DNA of 64,000 bases from Hyphomicrobiales bacterium (GTDB lineage: Bacteria; Pseudomonadota; Alphaproteobacteria; Rhizobiales; RI-29): NCBI GenBank assembly GCA_016125495.1, contig WGLQ01000008.1, positions 124,001 through 188,000 on the forward strand. The letters run 5' to 3'. Position 1 is the first letter of the stretch. The number at the start of each line of letters is the position of its first letter. The notes under the pieces are model-generated. The model saw only the letters and a list, made by a program, of their open reading frames with translations, had not been told where the DNA came from and searched no databases. Of this stretch, positions 48,729 through 56,973 are shown piece after piece. A program made the position numbers and the translations under genes.

Positions 48729-49643
48729 TCAGGCCTCGATCATCCCCTCGCTGACGGCCACCACGTGCCCTCCGATGCGTACCCGGGAGAGCGCGCCGCC
48801 TCGCATGTCGAGTTCCACGAGAATGCGGCTCGGCCTCCCCATGTCCTCGCCCTGACGGATCAGCACCCGATGCAACCCGTCGATCGGTCGATCGGCGGCG
48901 GCCACGAGTCCCGCGAAAGCCGCTGCCGCGCCACCTGTCGCCGGATCCTCGGGCACGCCCTTGTCCGGCGCCAGCATGCGGACATCGAATTCCGCTCCAC
49001 CACCGCCCTCGCCCAGGCAAAAGAGGTAGGCTCCGATCGGACGGTCCGTGCCGACGAGTTCCGGCAACGCTCCAGGCGCGAGACGCGCCTCGCGCAGGGC
49101 CTGGCGCCCGGCCAGCGGCACGAAGAGAAAAGGCACACCCGCGCTCCAGGCCGCAACCCGATGCCCGGCATAACCGATCGCATCGGGCGGCAGCCCCAGC
49201 GCCGCCGCCAGCCGGTTGGTCGAAACGTCGAGGTCGAGCCGCTCCGGCAGTCTTGGTGCGTCGAACTCGGCGAAAAGGGCGCCCTCTTCCTCGCGCCGCA
49301 CCGCCGCGCGCACCGGCCCGATCGTCTCCTCCAACGTCACGATCGATACACCCGACCCACCGGGCGCGCTCTCCTCCGCAAGGGCCGCCAGATGGCAGGC
49401 CGTGCCAATCGTCGGGTGCCCGGCGAATGGCAGTTCGACCTTCGGAGTGAAGATTCGCACGCGCGCGGTGTGCCTCGGATCGACAGGCTTTTGGAGAAAA
49501 ACGGTCTCCGAGAGATTGAACTCGCGCGCGAGGGCCTGCATCCGGCTCTGGTCGAGATCGTCGGCATCGCTGACCACGGCGAGCGGATTGCCGGCGTAGC
49601 GAATGCTCGTGAAGACGTCGTAGGTATGGAATCGCAGGCGCAA
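48729..49643 (-). CDS. PhzF-family isomerase/epimerase
   Basis: A 304-residue protein with the two-lobed diaminopimelate-epimerase-like fold of the PhzF family. The N-terminal FHTYDVFTSIRYAGNPLAVV is diagnostic, Glu46 in NLSETVFL matches the catalytic Glu of PhzF, and ELPFAGHPTIGTACHL and EDPATGGAAAAFAG are conserved glycine loops. PhzF itself isomerises a phenazine precursor; most family members have unknown substrates, and no phenazine genes are here. The start is a TTG at 49643 with GAGGAGGAG just before it; no ATG lies at the domain start. Confidence 0.88.
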   Translation of the reverse strand: MRLRFHTYDVFTSIRYAGNPLAVVSDADDLDQSRMQALAREFNLSETVFLQKPVDPRHTARVRIFTPKVELPFAGHPTIGTACHLAALAEESAPGGSGVSIVTLEETIGPVRAAVRREEEGALFAEFDAPRLPERLDLDVSTNRLAAALGLPPDAIGYAGHRVAAWSAGVPFLFVPLAGRQALREARLAPGALPELVGTDRPIGAYLFCLGEGGGGAEFDVRMLAPDKGVPEDPATGGAAAAFAGLVAAADRPIDGLHRVLIRQGEDMGRPSRILVELDMRGGALSRVRIGGHVVAVSEGMIEA

Positions 49644-50247
49644 GGCGCTCCTCCTCGGTGGTCGGCCAGCCGGCTTGTTCGCGATCGGATCGCGCGGTCG
49701 GGCTCTGCGACCCGCGATGGGCCGGGCCGTCTCTGGTCGGAGCATGCCACCACCGTGCCGAAAGTGCCACGGGCGTCGCATTGAAGTTGCATATGCGCCT
49801 CACTCAAGCGGCATCGCTAATCTCACTTGAAGTTTATTTCGGTTCGTTTGTTTAATGTGATGTCTTCGCCACATTCACCGACACGTAGCCCCATTCAGAC
49901 CCACTTGATGCCGCGGTTCGACGGCTAAATCTCCTCCAACAGCGCAGCACACCTGGGGAGGTGAACAAGCGCTGGTCGACTGGGTGGGGTCATTCGTTGG
50001 GGGACATTGCGATGCGCGTAGCGCTTCCGAGCGGCATGAGGGCCATGGTTGCACAGCCAAGCCCGATTTCGTGCGGGAGCGCTGCGGGCATTGCCGCTGT
50101 TTCAGAGAAATCGCCACTCACGGGTCCATCCGGGACCCGCCTCGTGCCGGCAAACGCCGGCAGCGAGTGGCACGCTGCGGCCCGATCGTCCCGGGCCGAG
50201 GCGAACGGGATAGGGAGAGAGTAAACGCAGCCGGCTCTTTCCCTTGA
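49644..50247. other. Long intergenic region between phzF-like and amidase genes
   Basis: About 600 bases without a supportable gene. The part 49795-49870 is clearly more AT-rich than its surroundings and contains runs such as TTTATTTCGGTTCGTTTGTTT, which would suit a promoter, perhaps of the phzF-like gene. Open frames on both strands lack starts with ribosome binding sites and show no domain. I see no RNA gene. Confidence 0.4.
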
Positions 50248-50282
50248 GGAGCGGCGGGGTTTCCCCGCTTCCCCGCCGCTCC
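50248..50282 (-). terminator. Strong GC hairpin after the amidase gene
   Basis: GGAGCGGCGGGG (50248-50259) and CCCCGCCGCTCC (50271-50282) form a perfect 12-base-pair stem with an 11-base loop. It begins 13 bases after the amidase stop in the minus direction. No T-run follows, so it may end transcription weakly or mainly protect the 3' end of the message. Confidence 0.6.
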
Positions 50283-50295
50283 GCTCTCCTTCTCG

Positions 50296-50967
50296 TCAGT
50301 GCTTGGGGGCTTGGCCCGTCACGGCCGCGACCGCCGCACGCAGTTGCCCGAACGCCTGCTTCAAGTGCTTGCCCGGACAGTCCGTCGGCGCATGGTCGTT
50401 GTGCCCCGAGATCGCGCTGGCCGGTATCGCGTGCTCGACCGCGAGCCACTGCAGGAGGGCGATCAGCGACGTCACCTGGCCGGGCGAAGGAACCTCGCTG
50501 TCGAAATGCCCTTCGAGCACGATCTGGATGCGTTCGCGCACATCGTAGCGCGTGTTGGTGTCCCCAGCGAAGGCGGTGCTGCGCCCCTCGCCAATCCTGC
50601 CGGAGACGGCGATGTAATAGTGGTAAGGGACATCGCCCCAGGCCGGCTTGTTGGTGCTCCCGACCTTGCCGGGGCGCATCGAAAAGCTCTGGAGCCCGCG
50701 CAATTTCTTCTCAAGCGAGAGATTGGGCTGCTGGCGTATGCCGGTGTGGTGGATGATGATCTCGCGCGGCGTCTGGCGTTTCATCAGCGCCTCGTTCGCC
50801 GCCACCCCGCCCCAGTCGGACCGCTCGACCATGGCCGGGCGGGCTGGCGGCTCACCGGCGGTCGCACCGCCCGAGCAGAAGGCAGCGCTCAATACGCCGG
50901 CGAGCGTTGCCATGACCGATCGAGCACAGGCCCGAGGGCGCGGACCGCGAGCGCGTTCGTGCATCAT
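50296..50967 (-). CDS. Secreted N-acetylmuramoyl-L-alanine amidase (amidase_2/PGRP fold)
   Basis: A 223-residue exported protein with a hydrophobic leader at about 15-40. The amidase_2 domain covers about 45-210. Zinc ligands appear at His73 or His74 (IIIHHTG), His189 (SGHNDHAP) and Cys197 (TDCPGKHL); VPYHYYIAVSGRIGEGR is the usual beta strand ahead of the active site. Enzymes of this type cut the bond between muramic acid and the stem peptide in peptidoglycan. AAAGGA precedes the two adjacent ATG codons at 50967 and 50964. A GC-rich hairpin follows the gene. Confidence 0.88.
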   Translation of the reverse strand: MMHERARGPRPRACARSVMATLAGVLSAAFCSGGATAGEPPARPAMVERSDWGGVAANEALMKRQTPREIIIHHTGIRQQPNLSLEKKLRGLQSFSMRPGKVGSTNKPAWGDVPYHYYIAVSGRIGEGRSTAFAGDTNTRYDVRERIQIVLEGHFDSEVPSPGQVTSLIALLQWLAVEHAIPASAISGHNDHAPTDCPGKHLKQAFGQLRAAVAAVTGQAPKH

Positions 50968-51028
50968 GCGTCCTTTCGCGTTTCGGATGGGACGACGGGT
51001 CCGACCGCTTGCGACCCGGTCGACCCGC

Positions 51029-52378
51029 TCAGCAATTCTTCTTCACGTAGGCCGTCGGCGCGGCGCCCCGTTTGGCGTTGACCCGCGCCTGGGCGCTCGA
51101 CTTGTTCCTGAACGGGCCTTCGGCGACGCAATACCAACCATTTCGGAAGTTGGGGTGTTCATTGGTGTTCACGACGATGCCGCCGAGGCGGCGTTGTGAG
51201 CCGGCCGCTTCGCCAGGGCCCGCGTGACACGTGAAGATCGCGAACCAGCCGCAGCCGATCACGCTCGATGCCGTCGAGCCGCCACCGCCCGAACCGCCAC
51301 CGCCCGAGCCGCCCGAGCCGCCGGACGAAGACTGGTCGCGCGCTGCCTGCTCTGCCGCAAGGCGCGCGGCCGCGTCACGCGCCGCCGCTTCCGCCTCGGC
51401 ACGCATCGCCGCGATCCTTCGCGCTTCGTCCTCCAGTCGTCGGGCCTCTGCCTCGAGCGCGGAGCGCTCGGCCAACTCGCGCGCGGCAGCCTCGCGCGCC
51501 GTCTTGTCCGCCGCCTCGCGCTCGGCGGCTTCCTGCTCCTGGCTGCGCAAGGCATTGGCGAGGATTTCCGCGGCGCGCGCCTCGTTGCAATGCGCGTTCT
51601 CGCGGGCGAAGCGCTCGAACTCGCTCGCCTTGTTGACGGCGGCGACCCGGCCCCACGTCTCCGAACACGCCCGCTCGCGCACCCTGGCGAGCCGTTGGCG
51701 CGCCCGGGGCGCCTGCGGGCAGTGCTCGAAGAAGCGCAGGAACGCCTCCCAGTCGGCCTGACTGTCGCTCTGGTCCGCGCGCTCGAAACCGCGACCGCAA
51801 GCTGGATCGCTCGCCTGCTCGAAGGGCACCGTGAGGGCAAGCTGCTTCGAGCACGTGATACGCCCCTCGCGGGCTTTGTCGGTGGTCCAGACCAGAAGCT
51901 CGAAATTGCCGTTGGCGCCCTCGAGCGCGATCGGGCGAATGACGACCGTGACGTCGGCGACATCTCCCGAGCGCAGCAATTCCTGCAGACGCTCCACATT
52001 GTCGGTGCTGATCGATGTCGAGTGCGCGATCGACTGGAAGGCCGAGGCCGAAGTCAGGCGCGCCTGTGGTAGCTTGCCGAGGGTCTCGTTGATCTTGCCG
52101 ATCACGAACGATCGCTGGTCATCGCTGAGGCTCGTGGCCTCGGTCTGCACGCCGAGGATGTGGACATGACGCACGATGCCGGGCGTCGAGAGACACGCGG
52201 CGTCGAACTGCACCCCGATCACGGTCTCGAAGAGCTTCTGCTGCCAGACCGTCTGAGCCGCCGCCCCGCCCGCGACGAAATGGCTGGCGACCAGCAACAG
52301 CAAGCCACCGACGAGCCCGCCCCTCTGCAACCGCCGATGAACCGCGCGACGCCACGACCACCCCTGCATGCTCAGCAT
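51029..52378 (-). CDS. Secreted protein with coiled-coil and C-terminal SPOR-like segment, unknown role
   Basis: A 449-residue exported protein. A signal peptide (about residues 18-41, ending GGAAA-Q) is followed by a globular part of about 150 residues with Cys62 and Cys175. Then come a Cys-containing helical part and a long Ala/Glu/Arg coiled-coil (about 270-355, repeats such as REAAARELAERSALEAEARR). A Ser/Gly linker (SSGGSGGSGGGGSGGGG) precedes a compact end domain: NTNEHPNFRNGWYCVAEGPF and AYVKKNC, which looks like a small SPOR-like or peptidoglycan-binding domain. I do not recognise the whole protein. It lies beside a peptidoglycan amidase on the same strand, so a cell-wall role is plausible. 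Confidence 0.7.
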   Translation of the reverse strand: MLSMQGWSWRRAVHRRLQRGGLVGGLLLLVASHFVAGGAAAQTVWQQKLFETVIGVQFDAACLSTPGIVRHVHILGVQTEATSLSDDQRSFVIGKINETLGKLPQARLTSASAFQSIAHSTSISTDNVERLQELLRSGDVADVTVVIRPIALEGANGNFELLVWTTDKAREGRITCSKQLALTVPFEQASDPACGRGFERADQSDSQADWEAFLRFFEHCPQAPRARQRLARVRERACSETWGRVAAVNKASEFERFARENAHCNEARAAEILANALRSQEQEAAEREAADKTAREAAARELAERSALEAEARRLEDEARRIAAMRAEAEAAARDAAARLAAEQAARDQSSSGGSGGSGGGGSGGGGSTASSVIGCGWFAIFTCHAGPGEAAGSQRRLGGIVVNTNEHPNFRNGWYCVAEGPFRNKSSAQARVNAKRGAAPTAYVKKNC

Positions 52379-52504
52379 ACTCCGCCTTCCCGCTCGATCA
52401 CCGCGCCCCTCGATCCGCCCGTGCCCGCGCCGAAATGGGTCGCCTCACCAGACTAACGCAACTGCCGCGAACCGCCAGATGCCGTGCCGCTCAAGACGTC
52501 GCTT

Positions 52505-52810
52505 CTAATGATCTTTCTCGCCCTTGTCCGGCCCCCGCCAATCGCCATAGCGCCAGGGGGTGAACCTATGACGTCCTGGCTCGAGTCCCACCACCGGATC
52601 GTGACCCGACGAGCCCCATGGATGGCAGCGAGAGAGCCGCGCCAGGAGCTGCCAGCCACCGCGCCAGGCGCCGTTGCGCTCGATCGCCTCGAGGCCGTAC
52701 TCCGAGCAGGTCGGAAGATACCGGCACTGGTGGCCGACGAACGGCTTCAGCGTCCAGCGATAGAGCCGGATCGGCGCCTTCGCGATGCTGCGTGCCACGG
52801 CGGACAGCAT
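52505..52810 (-). CDS. yidD: Membrane protein insertion efficiency factor YidD
   Basis: A 101-residue YidD. The conserved core is KPFVGHQCRYLPTCSEYGLEAI with paired cysteines, followed by GGWQLLARLSRCHPWGSSGHDPV. The protein helps YidC insert membrane proteins in E. coli and associates with the membrane through an N-terminal amphipathic helix. The ATG at 52810 lies ten bases after the stop of the hydrolase gene on the same strand, so the two are probably cotranscribed. It is usually next to rnpA-oxaA elsewhere; here it is not. Confidence 0.93.
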   Translation of the reverse strand: MLSAVARSIAKAPIRLYRWTLKPFVGHQCRYLPTCSEYGLEAIERNGAWRGGWQLLARLSRCHPWGSSGHDPVVGLEPGRHRFTPWRYGDWRGPDKGEKDH

Positions 52811-52820
52811 CGATGCACCG

Positions 52821-53483
52821 TCAGCGCCCGGGCGGGCGGGCGCCGTCGCCGACGTAGGGATTGCTCTGGCGCTCCCGACCGAAACTCGAGGTCGGACCGT
52901 GTCCGCAGATGAAGACGATGTCGTCGCCGAGCGGCCAGAGCTTCTCGCGGATCGAGCCGATGAGCGCGGAGGTATCGCCATAGGGGAAATCGGTGCGCCC
53001 GATCGAGCCCTGGAACAACACATCGCCGACCAAGGCGAAGCGAGCCGACTTCTCGACGAAGACGACGTGGCCGGGCGTATGGCCTGGACAGTGCAAGACA
53101 TCGAACGTCATGCCGGCCGTCTCGATGCTCTCGCCCTCGACGAGGAAGCGATCCGGAACGACGTTGCGCGCGCCCGCGATCCCATAGCCGGCGGCCGTTC
53201 CGGCAAGCCCTTCGAGCAGGAAGCGATCGCGCTCGTCGGGTCCGAGGATCGGGGCGCCGGTGCGCTCGCGCAGCTCGTCCGCGCCGCTCGCATGATCGAC
53301 GTGGCCATGGGTCAACAAAATGTGATCGATGGTCATCCCCGCCTCCTTCACGGCCTCGAGGATGCGATCGACGTCTCCGCCAGGATCCACCACTATGCCT
53401 CGCCCGCTCGTGCCGTCCCAGATGAGGCTGCAGTTCTGCTGGAACGGTGTCACCGGGACGATGGCGGCCTTGAAAGTCGACAT
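52821..53483 (-). CDS. Metallo-beta-lactamase-fold hydrolase, glyoxalase II-like
   Basis: A 220-residue MBL-fold protein. The metal motif THGHVDH is at residues 58-64 (His59, His61, Asp63, His64); a later His lies in LHCPGHTPGHVVF, an Asp in LVGDVLFQGSIGRTDFP and the last His in FICGHGPTSSFGRE. The layout matches small YcbL-type hydroxyacylglutathione hydrolases, which hydrolyse thioesters. The true substrate is unknown. The ATG at 53483 begins MSTFKAAIVPVTPFQQN, the usual family start. Coupled to yidD. Confidence 0.92.
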   Translation of the reverse strand: MSTFKAAIVPVTPFQQNCSLIWDGTSGRGIVVDPGGDVDRILEAVKEAGMTIDHILLTHGHVDHASGADELRERTGAPILGPDERDRFLLEGLAGTAAGYGIAGARNVVPDRFLVEGESIETAGMTFDVLHCPGHTPGHVVFVEKSARFALVGDVLFQGSIGRTDFPYGDTSALIGSIREKLWPLGDDIVFICGHGPTSSFGRERQSNPYVGDGARPPGR

Positions 53484-53760
53484 GGCAGATCTCCTGGCGG
53501 ACCGGGCAAACCTCGATCCCGGTGGGTGACGCGCCGGAGGTCGGCGCATGTGGGCTCGGTAACCTGTGCGCTCGCGCGCTGCAACGCCGGTTCGCTCGCG
53601 CGCGCCTTGGCGCGGGCCATACTTGCGCCACGCTGGCGCGTTCTCCTCCTGTGGAGCCTGCGGCGCCGGCATTCTCCTCGATGCAGCGGAACCGGCCGCC
53701 GGCACCGATCCGCCCGGGCCGTGACACTCATCACGCCGGCATGAGGAAAGCCCGACAGGG

Positions 53761-54036
53761 ATGCGAAACATAATCGCTCTTTTCGCCGCGCTCATCACCT
53801 TTACGGCCGCGGTCGCGGTGACGAATGCGCAAGGCGCACAGCCGGATAGCGCATTCAATTTCGACATCCGCGACGCCGTCGAAAACCTCGCTGCGATGCT
53901 GGCTCCCGCGATCGGCGATTCCCTCTCGGCGACCGGTTTTTCGATTCCCTATGCCGGCATCATGGCGATCGCGGGCATCGCTCTGAGCCTTCCATCCCTT
54001 TTCGTGTTCGTCCTTCTGGCGAGATCGGGAAGATAG
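53761..54036 (+). CDS. Small exported or membrane protein, unknown
   Basis: A 91-residue protein. The N-terminus (MRNIIALFAALITFTAAVAVTNAQ) looks like a signal peptide or anchor, then comes a short polar part, and the C-terminus is a second hydrophobic span (AGIMAIAGIALSLPSLFVFVLLA) ending in a basic tail. I recognise no family. Only two bases separate its stop from the start of the cold-shock-like gene, so the pair is almost surely one transcript. Confidence 0.6.
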   Translation: MRNIIALFAALITFTAAVAVTNAQGAQPDSAFNFDIRDAVENLAAMLAPAIGDSLSATGFSIPYAGIMAIAGIALSLPSLFVFVLLARSGR

Positions 54037-54038
54037 CC

Positions 54039-54284
54039 ATGGCAAAGCGTTTCGGTCAGATCAAGACATTGGATCTGGTTCTCGGCTACGCCACCATCGA
54101 GCCCGCCGACCACACCGACGACCTCCTCGTCGCGATCGGCGAACTGCGCCCGCCGGTCGGCGCGCCCTTGCCCGTCGGCACGCACGTTTGCTTTCGCGAG
54201 CGCTTCCATGTCCGCCATCGGCTCGCCTGGTCGGTCGAGGCCCGTCCCGCCAGATCGAGTGATCCGGCACTGCTGCGCAACTGA
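54039..54284 (+). CDS. Divergent cold-shock-like domain protein
   Basis: An 81-residue protein. The pattern MAKRFGQIKTLDLVLGYATI, then DDLLVAIGEL, then PVGTHVCFRERF and LAWSVEA follows the strand order of a cold-shock domain (GxIK, GYxxI, DLLVxI, GxxVxF, AxxV). The aromatic RNA-binding motif of true Csp (KGFGFI) is replaced by LGYATI, and FVH by LVA, so nucleic-acid binding may be lost or altered. It follows a small membrane protein gene with a two-base gap, and a classical cspA lies 350 bases downstream. Fold assignment is inference from pattern. Confidence 0.55.
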   Translation: MAKRFGQIKTLDLVLGYATIEPADHTDDLLVAIGELRPPVGAPLPVGTHVCFRERFHVRHRLAWSVEARPARSSDPALLRN

Positions 54285-54633
54285 CACCGTGCATGCCGGC
54301 TGGCGCACTCTACCAGCACCGGTGTCGGCTGATCTTGGCAAACCAGTAGTGTGCAGGCCATCGAACGGGCTTGTTGCAGTCGAAACGTCCGTAAAACTTC
54401 ACTTGACCTTCGTCTGATCATTGACTGACAATGCGCACCGGTCGGGCGGGAATGCTGTGTGCCCGGCGGTTGAAAACAGGCTAAGGCGCCTTGCGCACAA
54501 ATCGGTTGTTCCCCGCTTCGCCAATCCTCCGACCACCTTTGGGCAGCCCGGAAGGAGCTGCACGGCCTGCCCGTTCGCCAGCCAGGCACAGATCGCCAGA
54601 CAGGCAGTGAGTGCACTTGAAAGGGACTACCGC
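54285..54633. promoter_or_regulatory. Upstream region of cspA
   Basis: About 350 bases without a supportable gene, ending in AAGGGA seven bases before the cspA ATG. Long untranslated leaders are common for cold-shock genes and may fold differently at low temperature. TTGACC near 54400 is -35-like, but I see no matching -10. An in-frame start at 54421 would add 71 residues unlike CspA and is rejected. Confidence 0.35.
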
Positions 54634-54849
54634 ATGCGCCAGCAAGGCACCGTCAAGTTCTTCAACACCCAGAAGGGCTTCGGCTTCATTACTCCGGACG
54701 AGGGCGGCAAGGATGTGTTCGTTCACATCTCCGCCGTTGAAAGATCGGGCATTCCTGTTCTCGACGAAGGCATGAGGCTCGCCTTCGACACCGAGCCGGA
54801 TCGACGCGGCAAGGGCCCCAAGGCCATCAATCTCGAATTGCTCGGCTGA
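54634..54849 (+). CDS. cspA: Cold-shock protein, CspA family
   Basis: A 71-residue single cold-shock domain. RNP1 is KGFGFITP near residue 14 and RNP2 is VFVHISAVERSG near residue 28, both complete with the aromatic RNA-binding residues. The start MRQQGTVKFFN is typical. Members bind single-stranded nucleic acids and melt RNA structure. AAGGGA precedes the ATG at 54634. A divergent cold-shock-like gene lies upstream on the same strand. Confidence 0.96.
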   Translation: MRQQGTVKFFNTQKGFGFITPDEGGKDVFVHISAVERSGIPVLDEGMRLAFDTEPDRRGKGPKAINLELLG

Positions 54850-55125
54850 CCGACGCGCTCCGCCGCGTCTCCCGCCGAAGGCCGGTCCTGGACCGTCGGT
54901 AGCGCTTCTACCTGCGGTCAATTTTGTTTTGATCGGCGACGGGTCGCACCGGAACCCGTGCATGCGTCGGGCATACGACAACCGCTGACCACGTACCGAA
55001 CGCGGCACGGAGTCGGTTCCGATTTGCGCGCATTCGCTATCGCCCCTATCTAGGAGAAGTCGCGCGCTCGCGCAGAGCATCTTTTGCCGAGCGAGCCCGC
55101 GCCGGAGCAGGAAAGGGAAACCGTC

Positions 55126-55959
55126 ATGCCCTTCTCGAAGTCGTTTGCGACCGGCCCCGAACTCGCCCGGGTCGACCCGGTCTGGGATCAGGTGCGGCGA
55201 GAAGCCGAAGCGATCGTCGCCAGCGAACCCTCGATGGCGACCTTCGTCTTTTCGACGGTCCTCAACCAGCAGTCGCTCGAGCTGGCGGTCGCAGGGCGCG
55301 TCGCCCAGCGCCTCGGAAGCGGCGAAATGCCCAAAGACCTCTTGATGGATACCTTCGCACAGCTCGCCCAGAGCATCGAAGGCTATGCCGAAATGCTGCG
55401 TGCCGACCTGGTCGCCGTTTACGATCGCGATCCGGCCTGTCACCGACTGATCGAGCCCATCCTCTATTTCAAGGGCTTCCATGCCATCCAGGCACACCGC
55501 TTCGCGCACGCGCTCTACGTCGATGGCCGGCGCGACCTCGCGTTCCTGCTCCAGAGCCAGGTGTCGTGCGCCTATTCGATCGACATCCATCCTGCGGTGC
55601 GCATGGGCAAGGGTCTCTTCTTCGACCATGCCAACGGCCTCGTCATCGGCGAGACGGCGGTGCTGGGCGACGACGTCTCGATCCTCCAGGGCGTGACGCT
55701 CGGGGGCACCGGCAAGGAATCCGGTGACCGCCATCCCAAGATCGACAGCGGCGTGCTCATAGGGGCAGGCGCCAAGGTGCTGGGTAACATCCGCATCGGA
55801 CACTGCTCGCGGATCGCGGCCGGCAGTGTCGTCCTCAAGGACGTGCCACCCAAGACAACGGTGGCCGGCGTGCCGGCGCGCGTCGTGGGCGAGGCCGGTT
55901 GTGCCGAGCCCTCACGCGCGATGGACCAAATCCTCGCCGATCCCGGGCCGGGCAATTAG
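55126..55959 (+). CDS. cysE: Serine O-acetyltransferase
   Basis: A 277-residue enzyme that acetylates serine, the first step of cysteine synthesis. The N-terminal helical domain (about 1-150) carries DPVWDQVRREAEAI and LYFKGFHAIQAHRFAHALY. The left-handed beta-helix follows, with SIDIHPAVRMGKGLFFDHAN containing the catalytic-type His, ILQGVTLGGTGKESGDRHPKI and VAGVPARVVG. The ATG at 55126 is chosen over a TTG at 55084, as AGGAAAGGGAAA lies just before it. A DUF3126 gene follows, a common alphaproteobacterial pair. Confidence 0.97.
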   Translation: MPFSKSFATGPELARVDPVWDQVRREAEAIVASEPSMATFVFSTVLNQQSLELAVAGRVAQRLGSGEMPKDLLMDTFAQLAQSIEGYAEMLRADLVAVYDRDPACHRLIEPILYFKGFHAIQAHRFAHALYVDGRRDLAFLLQSQVSCAYSIDIHPAVRMGKGLFFDHANGLVIGETAVLGDDVSILQGVTLGGTGKESGDRHPKIDSGVLIGAGAKVLGNIRIGHCSRIAAGSVVLKDVPPKTTVAGVPARVVGEAGCAEPSRAMDQILADPGPGN

Positions 55960-56206
55960 CGGCACAGAATAGTTCGACCGGTCGGCGGCGGCATAGTGCG
56001 CCGGGCGGCCATGCCGAGCTTGGTGGTTCCCTTGCCGGGGGACAGCTGCTAGGCCAGGGTTGCAGATGCCGCCCCGCCATGCGAGGCCACGCCCCCGGGG
56101 CCGGCTCGCCGAGTGCGCCGGCCACGTTCGAACCGGCGCCGTACGCGCCGCAGGACCATGACCATCATCCAGACGTCGCGAGACGCCACCGACCCGGAGT
56201 ACGGCC

Positions 56207-56428
56207 TTGAAGCGTGAGGAAACCGCCCGACTGCAGCGCTATCTGCAGAAAACGTTCCGCCTCGACACGATCGAGCTGCGGCCGATGATGCGCAAGGACG
56301 ACATGCTGGAGGTCTTCATTGCAGGCGAGTCGGCGGGCCTGATCTATCGGGACGTCGACGAGGATGATGGAGAGGTCTCCTACAGCTTCCGAATGGTTAT
56401 GCTGGAGATCGATCTCGCCGACGTCTGA
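56207..56428 (+). CDS. DUF3126 protein
   Basis: A 73-residue protein matching my memory of the DUF3126 family: KREETARLQRYLQKTFRLDT at the N-terminus and RKDDMLEVFIAGESAGLIYRD in the middle, with a closing strand SYSFRMVMLEIDL. The function is unknown. The start is a TTG at 56207, with GGAG eight bases before it; no ATG fits. It follows cysE by about 250 bases, as in related genomes, which hints at a link to sulfur metabolism but does not prove it. Confidence 0.85.
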   Translation: MKREETARLQRYLQKTFRLDTIELRPMMRKDDMLEVFIAGESAGLIYRDVDEDDGEVSYSFRMVMLEIDLADV

Positions 56429-56512
56429 ATTGCCCTCGAGGGGTGAGGACGCCCCGCGTGCGCGGCACGCTCCTTGCTGAGAACCTGCATCCCGACCCCC
56501 ATGCGAGGCGCG

Positions 56513-56800
56513 ATGCAGGACCTGCTTCTATTCGCTTACGCCGGCCTGACGGGCTTCACGCTCGCCGGCCTGACGGTAACGCTTTTCGAGATCGTCTCGG
56601 GGCGGTCGCTGGTGTTCGCTTTGCGCCCCGATGTCGAGGCCTTCGTCATGCCGGTTTCGTTCCTGGTGCGTCTGCTCGGCGGCCCGCTGCTGCTTGCGCG
56701 CATGACATTGCGTGAGGACGTGGGGCCCGGTCAGCGCATGGCACTCGGCTGTGGCGCGATCGTCTGGAGCCTGTGCACCGGTATCACGGTGCTCGCCTGA
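56513..56800 (+). CDS. Small membrane protein, DUF6949-like
   Basis: A 95-residue protein with three hydrophobic spans: about residues 3-25 (LLLFAYAGLTGFTLAGLTVT), 44-64 and 75-94. It resembles small alphaproteobacterial membrane proteins I recall under DUF6949, but that name is uncertain. GAGG lies just before the ATG at 56513; ATG at 56501 would add four residues. Its function is unknown. A terminator for the opposite strand lies 16 bases after its stop. Confidence 0.65.
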   Translation: MQDLLLFAYAGLTGFTLAGLTVTLFEIVSGRSLVFALRPDVEAFVMPVSFLVRLLGGPLLLARMTLREDVGPGQRMALGCGAIVWSLCTGITVLA

Positions 56801-56816
56801 GACCAACGGCTGGTCG

Positions 56817-56852
56817 AAAAAAAATGGCCGGCCCCCAGGGAGGGAGCCGACC
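56817..56852 (-). terminator. Strong rho-independent terminator on the minus strand
   Basis: On the minus strand GGTCGGCTCCC (56852-56842) pairs with GGGGGCCGGCC (56836-56826) through 11 base pairs with a five-base loop, and is followed by ATTTTTTTT (56825-56817). This is a textbook terminator for the gene at 56974-57585, about 120 bases upstream in that direction. The A-run on the plus strand does not help the plus-strand gene. Confidence 0.88.
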
Positions 56853-56973
56853 AGTCTGGAGCCCGGCGTCACAGTCAGGGAGTGCAGGGTGAGGACGACC
56901 GGGCCCGGTCCGACGCACTCCGTCGCGCTCGTTCGAAGGCCGTCCCTGCGACGTGCCGTCCGGCGCTTGTCGA

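Noticed and set aside
49795-49870. AT-richer patch as an origin or small RNA gene
   Set aside because: No DnaA-box cluster, no clear promoter-terminator pair and no conserved fold; only a possible promoter region.
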